Source: Nocardia goodfellowii (GTDB taxonomy: Bacteria; Actinomycetota; Actinomycetes; Mycobacteriales; Mycobacteriaceae). Taken from it: a DNA stretch of 64,000 nt. A program made the translations under genes and the position numbers. Within the stretch, counting starts at the first letter, position 1. Each line of letters opens with the position of its first letter. The notes below the pieces were generated by a model. It searched no databases. It was not told the origin of the DNA and saw nothing but the letters and a program-made list of their open reading frames with translations. The stretch covers positions 4,030,001-4,094,000 of the forward strand of contig NZ_JAGGMR010000001.1 in the NCBI RefSeq assembly GCF_017875645.1, written 5' to 3'. Below, one piece after another: positions 57,666 through 64,000 of this stretch.

Positions 57666-58202
57666 TTGTTCGGTGATGTCCTGGCCAATGCCAATGTGCT
57701 GGCCGTGCGGACACTGCAGTTGACCTCGGTCACCGAGACCTTCGAGGCGCGCCGCGGTGGTGGCGGCAGCAGCAGCAACGGCAGCTCCTGCAACCCCGAA
57801 TACGAGGATTGCGACGACAACAGCTGGATCCTGTGGGTGATCCTGGCGATCATCGTGGCGGTCGGGCTCTTCTTCCTGATTCGGTTCATCCTGCGGCAGC
57901 AGGCCAACCGTCCGTCGCCGCCCCCGTTCCAGCCGCCGCAGCAACAGTATGGTCAGCAGCCGTATCAGGCGCCGCAGCAACAGTTTCCGCCGCAGCAGTA
58001 CGGCCAGCAGCCGCCGCCGCAGTACGGGCAACAACCTCCGCAGGGCTACCCGCCGCAGCCCTATGGTCAGCAGCCGCAGTACCCGCAGCAGGGTTATCCC
58101 CCGCAGGGCTACCCGCAGCAGGGCTATCCGCAGCAAGGCGGCTACGCGCCACAGCAATACCCGCCGCCGGGGCAGTTCCAGCAGAAGTATCCCCCGCGCT
58201 GA
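57666..58202 (+). CDS. Single-pass membrane protein with Gln/Pro/Tyr-rich tail
   Basis: A 178-residue protein. Residues 1-55 are polar with [19 protein letters not shown] (two Cys); one membrane helix ([19 protein letters not shown]) follows. The last ~105 residues are a low-complexity repeat of YGQQPPQ and GYPQQ units. The TTG start follows GGGGGAGG. Length of the repeat is prone to slippage. The repeats may mediate multivalent contacts in the envelope or cytoplasm; function unknown. It follows hemH but has its own leader. Confidence 0.75.
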   Translation: MFGDVLANANVLAVRTLQLTSVTETFEARRGGGGSSSNGSSCNPEYEDCDDNSWILWVILAIIVAVGLFFLIRFILRQQANRPSPPPFQPPQQQYGQQPYQAPQQQFPPQQYGQQPPPQYGQQPPQGYPPQPYGQQPQYPQQGYPPQGYPQQGYPQQGGYAPQQYPPPGQFQQKYPPR

Positions 58203-58236
58203 GCCTCCTGCGTCGCGACGGGTGACGCCGCTTCGT

Positions 58237-58261
58237 GGGGCCGCGAGCGATCAGCGGCCCC
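58237..58261. terminator. Hairpin at convergent gene ends
   Basis: Arms GGGGCCGC and GCGGCCCC with a 9-base loop; the minus-strand gene's stop lies inside the structure. It can serve both convergent genes. Confidence 0.6.
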
Positions 58262-59069
58262 CACGAGCGGCCGCGTGCACAGCGACCAGGCGGGCCGCGC
58301 GCAGGGCGTTCCAGAGCGGCCGCAGCAGATCTTCCTGGGCGTTGATCGCGGTCGCGGAGGTGGGAGAGGACGCCGGTTCCCGTTGGGCCACCGTGAGAAT
58401 CGCGGCCACGTGATCGGCGGTGTCCAGGATTCTCCTGGCGCGTAACGGAATCGACTCGGGGTAGTCGTGGCGGGAGTAGGCCGCGAGCTCGGCCTCGATG
58501 AGTTCGCGGGGGTCGGCGTCGGAATCGCCGCCCACCGAGGTGGTGTGCAGTTTCATCAGAGCGTCGGCGGCGTCCCGGACCGCTTCGCGCATCGTGTACT
58601 CGGCCTCACCGAGCGACATCTCGTCGATCGGGGCCGGGGGGATCGGGACCGTGTAGACGGTCCACTGCAGCGAGCTGTCGTCTTCCAGGTAGGGGATCAA
58701 GCCCGTGCCTTCGCCGCCGGGCACACCGATCAGCAGGCCCTGCTCGGCCTCGATGGCATCGGCGGCGAATTCGGTGCCGACCGGCAGGCCGCGCACGTCA
58801 CCCGGGACCGGCAACACGAGCCGCAGCTGCGAGCCCGGCTCGGCCATGGCTTCGCGAATCACTTTCAACAGAGCCATGACTCCGCTGCCGGTGGTGTTGC
58901 CGTGCGCCGACCACGGCAGATCGGTGCGGCCGCCGGTGACCGGGTCGCCCGCGGCGATGGTGTGGCGCGGGGCCCAGGCGTGTAATGCCTCCAGGACGTC
59001 GTCGGGCGCGCTGGAACCGGCCAGCCAGGAGCCGGCCCACACCGTCAGGGTGGCACTTGGAGAGCACAT
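58251..59069 (-). CDS. Rv1486c-like conserved protein
   Basis: A 272-residue protein of the actinobacterial family that includes Rv1486c. ATLTVWAGSWLAGSSAPDDVLEALHAW begins it, and NTTGSGVMALLKVIREA, LRLVLPVPGDVRGLP and VYTVPIPPAP follow. A helical half with SLGEAEYTMREAVRDAADALM completes it. No catalytic motif known to me. Start at MCSPSA, as homologues begin near here. It is the upstream neighbour of the DUF3097 gene on the same strand with 38 bases between. Confidence 0.8.
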   Translation of the reverse strand: MCSPSATLTVWAGSWLAGSSAPDDVLEALHAWAPRHTIAAGDPVTGGRTDLPWSAHGNTTGSGVMALLKVIREAMAEPGSQLRLVLPVPGDVRGLPVGTEFAADAIEAEQGLLIGVPGGEGTGLIPYLEDDSSLQWTVYTVPIPPAPIDEMSLGEAEYTMREAVRDAADALMKLHTTSVGGDSDADPRELIEAELAAYSRHDYPESIPLRARRILDTADHVAAILTVAQREPASSPTSATAINAQEDLLRPLWNALRAARLVAVHAAARGGR

Positions 59070-59107
59070 AATTATCGAGCATAAAGGGTCCGCGCGAGCA
59101 GCCCTGG

Positions 59108-59935
59108 TTACTCGGGCTCGGTGACGAAGTCGATCAGCCGTTCCACCGCGCCGATCAAGGGCGCCTCCAGGTCGCGGAACGAATCCACGGCGTTGTAGAC
59201 CCGCCGCCAGCCCTCCTGCGGAGTGCCCCAGCCGAGGCGGCGGCAGATACCGGTCTTCCAATCCTCGCCGCGCGGCACCGAGGGCCAGGCCTCGATACCG
59301 ACGGCCGAAGGCCGCACCGCCTGCCAGACGTCGATGAACGGATGACCGGTGACCATGACGTAGGGGCCGAGACCGGTCGTCAGCTGGGTCTCCTTGGAGC
59401 CGGTGACCAGATGGTCGACGAGCACGCCCACCCGCTGACCGGGGCCGGGTTGGAATTCGGTGAGCCGTTGCGCGAGGTTGTCCAAACCCTCGAGATGTTC
59501 CACGACAACGCCTTCTACTCGCAGGTCGTGCCCCCAGACCCGTTCCACGAGCGCGGCGTCGTGCACGCCCTCGACCCAGATCCGGCTGCCGCGCGCCACT
59601 CGCGCGCGCAACCCCTCCACCCGGGTGGACCCGGACGCGGAGCGGGTGGGCTGCTTCGGCGCGACGGCGGCGGGCTTGATCAGTGTCACCGGCTTCCCGT
59701 CGATGAGGAAGGCGGCTTCGCGCAGCGCGAACAGCCGGACCGCGCCGCGCGCGTCCTCCAGTTTCACGAACTCACCGTCGTAGCTGCGGTCGAATCCGAC
59801 TACCGCCCCGCAGAATCCGGTCGCCGCGTCTTCTACGACCAGATCGGGTTCGGCCGGCACGGCCGGTACCGCGCGTTTCTTGGCGCGGGAGTGTCCGGAG
59901 AAGATGTCGCCGCCGTAGATGTCGCGTCCGCTCAC
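59108..59935 (-). CDS. DUF3097 family protein
   Basis: A 275-residue protein: GRDIYGGDIFSGHSRAKKRAVPAVP, then GAVVGFDRSYDGEFVKLEDARG, WVEGVHDAALVERVWGHDLRVEGV, GVLVDHLVTGSKE and VMVTGHPFIDVWQAVRP. This is the DUF3097 family, which contains a TOPRIM-like segment (EGVHDAA... DHL). Nucleic-acid-related function is possible but not shown. GTG start is assumed; the family usually starts just before this segment. Confidence 0.85.
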   Translation of the reverse strand: MSGRDIYGGDIFSGHSRAKKRAVPAVPAEPDLVVEDAATGFCGAVVGFDRSYDGEFVKLEDARGAVRLFALREAAFLIDGKPVTLIKPAAVAPKQPTRSASGSTRVEGLRARVARGSRIWVEGVHDAALVERVWGHDLRVEGVVVEHLEGLDNLAQRLTEFQPGPGQRVGVLVDHLVTGSKETQLTTGLGPYVMVTGHPFIDVWQAVRPSAVGIEAWPSVPRGEDWKTGICRRLGWGTPQEGWRRVYNAVDSFRDLEAPLIGAVERLIDFVTEPE

Positions 59936-60108
59936 CCCGCTGAAGTTAGCACCGTCGCCCTTGCCTGCGGCGCGGCCGTCCTGCCATGTCGTGCGCGTGA
60001 TGCGCCGATTCCACACGGACGCTTGGGGATTGGTCCTCGTCGCCGCGCGATATTGTCTTGCAATCTCGCGGGCTCCCGAGATCGATGGCGGCGCACTACA
60101 GTGGGGGT

Positions 60109-60540
60109 GTGGCGGCAATCGTTTGGCTGGTCGCGGGGATTCTGCTCGTGGCCGCCGAGATGCTCACCGGTGATCTGGTGCTGGTGATGCTGGGCCTCGC
60201 CGCGCTAGGCACAGCCGGGGTCAGCGCCGCCGTCGACACCCCGGTCGTCGCCGATGCCGTGATTTTCGGGGCGCTCTCGTTGTTGCTGCTGCTGGGATTG
60301 CGTCCGGTGCTGCGGCGCCGATTCGGAGCGCCGCCGCCGGTGTCGACGAATGTCGACGCGCTGCTGGGCCGGGAGGCCTTGGTGCTGGAGCAGGTCGGCG
60401 CGCACGCGGGCCTGATCAAGTTGGGCGGGGACACCTGGACGGCACGGCCGATGGATCCGGCCGACGTCTATGAGCCGGGTAGCACCGTGTGTGTCTGGAA
60501 GATCGACGGCGCCACCGCCGTCGTGTGGAAGGGGCCCTGA
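60109..60540 (+). CDS. NfeD-like membrane protein
   Basis: A 143-residue NfeD family protein. Two to three N-terminal membrane helices (IVWLVAGILLVAAEML, DLVLVMLGLAALGTAGVSAAV, AVIFGALSLLLLLG) precede a small OB-fold domain (LLGREALVLEQVGAHAGLIKLGGDTWTA). It works with the SPFH protein encoded directly after, probably in membrane microdomain integrity. GTG at 60109 is the likely start; an ATG at 60085 would add eight residues. Confidence 0.87.
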   Translation: MAAIVWLVAGILLVAAEMLTGDLVLVMLGLAALGTAGVSAAVDTPVVADAVIFGALSLLLLLGLRPVLRRRFGAPPPVSTNVDALLGREALVLEQVGAHAGLIKLGGDTWTARPMDPADVYEPGSTVCVWKIDGATAVVWKGP

Positions 60541-60541
60541 A

Positions 60542-61807
60542 ATGGCTTTGCTCATCGTTGCCGCCGTCCTGGTCTTTCTGTTCGCGGTGATCGTGTTCAA
60601 ATCGGTCGCGCTGGTGCCGCAGGCCGAGGCGGCCGTGATCGAGCGGCTCGGCCGGTATCAGCGCACCGTTTCCGGTCAGCTGACCTTCCTGGTGCCCTTC
60701 GCCGATCGCATCCGCGCCAAGGTCGACCTGCGCGAGCGGGTGGTGTCGTTCCCCCCGCAACCGGTGATCACCGAGGACAACCTGACGCTGCACATCGACA
60801 CGGTGGTGTATTTCCAGGTCACCAGCCCGCAGGCGGCGGTCTACGAGATCAGCAACTACATCGCCGCGGTCGAGCAGCTCACGGTGACCACGCTGCGCAA
60901 TGTGGTCGGCGGGATGACCCTCGAGCAGACGCTGACCTCGCGCGATCAGATCAACGGCCAGCTGCGCGGCGTGCTGGACGAAGCCACCGGGCGCTGGGGT
61001 CTGCGGGTGGCGCGAGTGGAGCTCAAGAGCATCGATCCGCCGGCCTCGATCCAGGAGTCGATGGAAAAGCAGATGAAGGCGGACCGGGAGAAGCGCGCGA
61101 TGATCCTCACCGCCGAGGGCCAGCGCGAATCCTCGATCAAAACCGCCGAGGGTGCGAAGCAGGCACAGATCCTGTCCGCCGAAGGCGCCAAGCAGTCCTC
61201 GATCCTGGCGGCCGAGGGCGAGCGGCAGAGCCGGATCCTGCGCGCCCAGGGTGAACGCGCGGCCGCCTATCTCCAAGCTCAGGGTCAGGCCAAGGCCATC
61301 GAAAAGGTCTTCGCCGCAATCAAATCCGGCAAGCCGACCCCGGAATTGCTGGCCTACCAATACCTGCAGACGCTGCCGATGGTGGCGCGCGGCGACGCCA
61401 ACAAAGTGTGGTTGGTGCCCAGCGATTTCGGCAAGGCGCTGGAGGGGTTCGCCAAGAGCTTCGGCACCCAGGGCGAAGACGGCGTATTCCGTTACGAGCC
61501 ACCGGAATCGGACGGTTCGGAGACCAGGGTCGAGGACGATGCCGAGGTCGCCGACTGGTTCGATACCGCGCCCGACCCGGCCATCGAGAAGGCCGTGCGC
61601 GCCGCGGAAGCCACCGCGCGCGCCCCCGTCGAGGGCTACGGCGTTCCGCCCGAGCTCGCCGCGCAGGCCTCGCCGCATCAGCAGGTGCTGCCGCAGCAGG
61701 AAGACCAGCCGGAATTGACGAACAAGCCCCCGGCCGAGAAGTCCGCGGCGGGGGAGCGTCCGGGCCATGGACACCCGTGGCAGGCACCGGAAAACCACCG
61801 GCAGTAG
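60542..61807 (+). CDS. SPFH/Band 7 (stomatin-like) protein
   Basis: A 421-residue protein with one N-terminal membrane helix (LLIVAAVLVFLFAVIVF) and an SPFH domain (VPQAEAAVIERLGRYQRTV, LRERVVSFPPQPVITEDNL). A coiled coil rich in Glu/Ala/Gln (AEGQRESSIKTAEGAKQAQI) follows, then a flexible acidic tail. Stomatin-type proteins scaffold membrane microdomains with NfeD partners. The ATG overlaps the NfeD stop region by near-zero spacing. Rv1488-like. Confidence 0.93.
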   Translation: MALLIVAAVLVFLFAVIVFKSVALVPQAEAAVIERLGRYQRTVSGQLTFLVPFADRIRAKVDLRERVVSFPPQPVITEDNLTLHIDTVVYFQVTSPQAAVYEISNYIAAVEQLTVTTLRNVVGGMTLEQTLTSRDQINGQLRGVLDEATGRWGLRVARVELKSIDPPASIQESMEKQMKADREKRAMILTAEGQRESSIKTAEGAKQAQILSAEGAKQSSILAAEGERQSRILRAQGERAAAYLQAQGQAKAIEKVFAAIKSGKPTPELLAYQYLQTLPMVARGDANKVWLVPSDFGKALEGFAKSFGTQGEDGVFRYEPPESDGSETRVEDDAEVADWFDTAPDPAIEKAVRAAEATARAPVEGYGVPPELAAQASPHQQVLPQQEDQPELTNKPPAEKSAAGERPGHGHPWQAPENHRQ

Positions 61808-61971
61808 ACAGACCGGTCCGACCCGCCGGATCGCAGTGCGAGACAATGCGAATCAGAGGTTCGTGACGGATGTGAAGTAGCCCACGCATATTCGGCACGA
61901 CGTTGGGTATAACGCCCCTCGGCTCAGGCCTCGATCTGAACCATTCGCATGAGGAAAGGGGCCGTTGGCCG

Positions 61972-63198
61972 ATGCTCGACGAGCGGCGCGCGGAGCGCGG
62001 AGACCTCGACCGGCCGGTCGGCGTCGGATGGGACCGAGAGGCGACGCTGCTACTGGTCGAAGACGATCCGGCCGACGCGCTCCTGGTGGAGGAACTGGTC
62101 GCCGACGTCGGCCCCGGATTGCGGCTGGAATGGGCGCGTTCGCTGGCCGAGGCCGCTCAGCGCCTCACCGAGAGTTCCCCCGACTGCGTGCTGCTCGATC
62201 TACATCTGCCCGACGCACAGGGTCTGGAAGGGCTGGCCCGAGTGCGGGCCTGCGCCGATGAGGTCGCGGTGGTGGTGCTCACCGGCCTGGATCAGGAGCA
62301 GACGGGCTTGGCCGCGGTCGCCGCCGGGGCGCAGGACTACCTGGTCAAGGGCCGGGTGGAACCCGAATTGTTCGGCCGCGCGGTGCGCTATGCGATTCAG
62401 CGTAAGCAGGCGGAGCGGGCGACCGCCGAGCTGCGGGTCAGTCAGATGCGGGCGCGGGAGAACGCGCGCCTGGAACGCGGTCTGCTGCCGACCCCGTTGC
62501 TGCACGGCCCGCGCCGAGTCGACGTGGTCGCCCGGTACCGGCCCGGCCGCGCCCAGTCACTGCTCGGCGGGGACTTCTACGACGTGGTGCAGATGTCCGA
62601 CGGCACCGTGCACGCGGTGATCGGCGACGTTTCCGGGCATGGTCCCGACGAGGCCGCCACCGGGGTGGCCCTGCGCCTGGCGTGGCGCACCCTCGTGCTC
62701 AGCGGCATCAGCGGCACCCGCCAGCTGGAACTGCTGGAGCAGATGCTGCTGGCCGAACGGACCGGGGAACAGACCTTCGTCACCGCGACGACCCTGGTGT
62801 TGTATCCGGATCAGCAGCGGGTGCGGATCATCCGGGCCGGGCATCCCGGTTTGCTCGTCTGTTCCGCCGACGGCGTGGACTGGCTCGAGGTGCCGGGTGG
62901 CCCGGCGCTCGGATTCCTTCCGGGACAGGCGGTTTGGACCACACACGACCTGCCGCTGCCCGTCGGCAACGGCTTGGTGCTGTTCACCGACGGCTTGTTC
63001 GAGGGCCGCATCGGGCCCGGCTCCGAGCGGCTGGGCGAAGAGGGACTGCTCGAGCTCGCGCGCCCGCTCGCCGACCGGGCGCCGGAGGACTTCGTCGATG
63101 AGCTCATCGACCGCGTCGAACTGGCCACCGGCGGCTGGGACGACGACCTCGCCGTCATGTATCTGCACTGGACAACAAGGAGTTCCGAGAACCGATGA
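61972..63198 (+). CDS. Response regulator fused to PP2C-type (RsbU) phosphatase
   Basis: A 408-residue protein. The receiver domain has acidic residues in LLVEDDPADALLV, the phospho-acceptor Asp in CVLLDLHLPDAQG and Lys in DYLVKGRVEP. A helical linker leads to a SpoIIE/PP2C phosphatase domain (GGDFYDVVQMSDGTVHAVIGDVSGHGPDEA, FTDGLFEGR, GGWDDDLAVMYL). Such proteins dephosphorylate anti-anti-sigma factors in the general stress response; no RsbV/W genes are in the window. It ends overlapping the sensor kinase gene (ATGA). Confidence 0.92.
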   Translation: MLDERRAERGDLDRPVGVGWDREATLLLVEDDPADALLVEELVADVGPGLRLEWARSLAEAAQRLTESSPDCVLLDLHLPDAQGLEGLARVRACADEVAVVVLTGLDQEQTGLAAVAAGAQDYLVKGRVEPELFGRAVRYAIQRKQAERATAELRVSQMRARENARLERGLLPTPLLHGPRRVDVVARYRPGRAQSLLGGDFYDVVQMSDGTVHAVIGDVSGHGPDEAATGVALRLAWRTLVLSGISGTRQLELLEQMLLAERTGEQTFVTATTLVLYPDQQRVRIIRAGHPGLLVCSADGVDWLEVPGGPALGFLPGQAVWTTHDLPLPVGNGLVLFTDGLFEGRIGPGSERLGEEGLLELARPLADRAPEDFVDELIDRVELATGGWDDDLAVMYLHWTTRSSENR

Positions 63199-64000
63199 CA
63201 CCGTCCCTCGAACGACCCCGCGGCGCCGGCCGGCTGACCGTGGAAGGCTGGTTCCAGGTGGTGCTGGCGTCGATGATCCTGTTGGCCGCGGTCGGCACCA
63301 TCCTCGGTGCGCAGGTGATCAAGGACACCAACCGCGCCAGCGATCGGCTGCTGAACAAATCTCTGCCCGCCGCCGCCGAGACCTACCGTCTGCAGAGCGC
63401 GCTCCTGGATCAGGAAACCGGCCTGCGCGGCTTCGCCATCGCCGGCGACCGCGCGTTGCTGACCCCCTATACCGAGGGCAAGATCACCGAGGCGGCCGCG
63501 ATAGCGCGGCTGCGTGAACTGCTCGCGGGCCGGGACAAGTTGCTGGCGGACCTGGACGCGGTGCAGAGCACCGCGCAGAGCTGGCGCGACGACTACGCGG
63601 AACCCGTGGTCGGCACCGCGGCCGTCGGTCCGTTCTTCGCGCCGAATGTGGTGCGCGGCAAGGAGATCTTCGATGCGCTGCGCACCCGGTTCGTCATCCA
63701 GAACGCCGATCTCGATGCCGCGATCGAGCAGGATCGCGCCGAGCTCGCGGATACCCGCCGGGTCCGCGACACCGTGCTGGGCGGCATCGTCGGGGGGTTC
63801 GTTCTGCTCGGTGTGGTGATGCTGATCCTGGTGCGCCGCCTGGTCGCGCGCCCGCTGAAGTATCTGGAAGACGCCTCCGCCCGGGTCTCCGCCGGTGAAT
63901 TCGACCATCACATCACCGTCCGCGGCCCCGCCGACCTGGCGACCGTCGCGCGGTCGGTCGAGGCGATGCGCCGGCGGATCGTCGCGGAGCTGGCCGCCTC
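63195..64000 (+). CDS. Sensor histidine kinase, N-terminal part (runs off window)
   Basis: Partial; the frame continues past the end. One membrane helix (FQVVLASMILLAAVGTILGA), a CHASE3-like four-helix extracellular domain (LNKSLPAAAETYRLQSALLDQETGLRGFAIAG), a second helix (GGIVGGFVLLGVVMLIL) and a HAMP linker (RRLVARPLKYLEDASARVSAGEF). The kinase domain lies outside. Overlap of its ATG with the phosphatase stop suggests that the two are a signalling pair. Confidence 0.88.
   Translation, partial: MTPSLERPRGAGRLTVEGWFQVVLASMILLAAVGTILGAQVIKDTNRASDRLLNKSLPAAAETYRLQSALLDQETGLRGFAIAGDRALLTPYTEGKITEAAAIARLRELLAGRDKLLADLDAVQSTAQSWRDDYAEPVVGTAAVGPFFAPNVVRGKEIFDALRTRFVIQNADLDAAIEQDRAELADTRRVRDTVLGGIVGGFVLLGVVMLILVRRLVARPLKYLEDASARVSAGEFDHHITVRGPADLATVARSVEAMRRRIVAELAA

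Noticed and set aside
57900..58195. Repetitive CAG/CCG-rich DNA considered as a CRISPR-like or tandem repeat array
   Set aside because: Repeats are irregular and in phase with codons for the Gln/Pro/Tyr tail; no spacers.

Overview
The window is a high-GC, gene-dense chromosomal segment of a mycolic-acid-type actinobacterium, most likely Nocardia. Its right half (about 32.9-61.8 kb) keeps, as I remember the Mycobacterium tuberculosis H37Rv map, the Rv1473-Rv1488 order: ABC-F protein, small HTH protein, TetR (acnR), aconitase, Rv1476-type membrane protein, ripA, moxR, DUF58 protein, VWA protein, fabG1, inhA, hemH, Rv1486c-type protein, NfeD, stomatin. GTG starts, ATGA-type overlaps, a Nocardia-style class A beta-lactamase lipoprotein and several ECF sigma factors with SnoaL-like tails support this. 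No rRNA, tRNA or CRISPR was recognised.

Left part (1-27.5 kb): accessory metabolism and regulation. In order: a partial lycopene cyclase with an SDR; a VOC protein; a flavin monooxygenase with a GntR-TetR chimeric repressor; an operon of amidohydrolase, membrane protein and Tat-exported multicopper oxidase; two SnoaL-tailed sigma factors; a flavoprotein reductase with an endonuclease/phosphatase-fold protein; LysR regulators; a NarL-type two-component pair; a glycosyltransferase; an azoreductase/HxlR pair; two serine beta-lactamase-fold proteins around a LysR gene; LLM oxidoreductase; XRE and AraC regulators; a saccharopine-dehydrogenase-like protein.

Island (about 27.5-32.9 kb): noticeably less GC-rich and full of remnants (flavin monooxygenase tail, frameshifted NUDIX gene, startless ORF, integrase tail). 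Inside is an intact four-gene cassette resembling a type VII secretion effector unit: SAV_915-like protein, EspC-like protein, a WXG-headed protein with a glycine-rich hydrophobic C-terminus, and a four-helix membrane protein that may be its immunity partner.

Middle (34.9-42.6 kb): genes inserted between the Rv1473A and Rv1474c equivalents. The most interesting is an MvdC/MvdD-like ATP-grasp ligase preceded by a 152-residue protein with a Thr/Ser/Asp-rich tail after a Gly-Gly, a candidate graspetide-type RiPP system. Thioesterase, cupin/MarR, manganese catalase, SRPBCC, LysR/GNAT and LacI genes follow.

Right part (42.6-64 kb): acn-acnR with a recognisable AcnR operator, the ripA endopeptidase, an inserted block of two TetR-controlled divergent pairs, the moxR-DUF58-VWA operon, the mycolate genes fabG1-inhA, ferrochelatase, and the NfeD-stomatin pair. 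The window ends in a response-regulator/PP2C phosphatase overlapping a sensor kinase cut by the window edge. Start codons and binding sites are read by eye; family names rest on remembered motifs, not searches.
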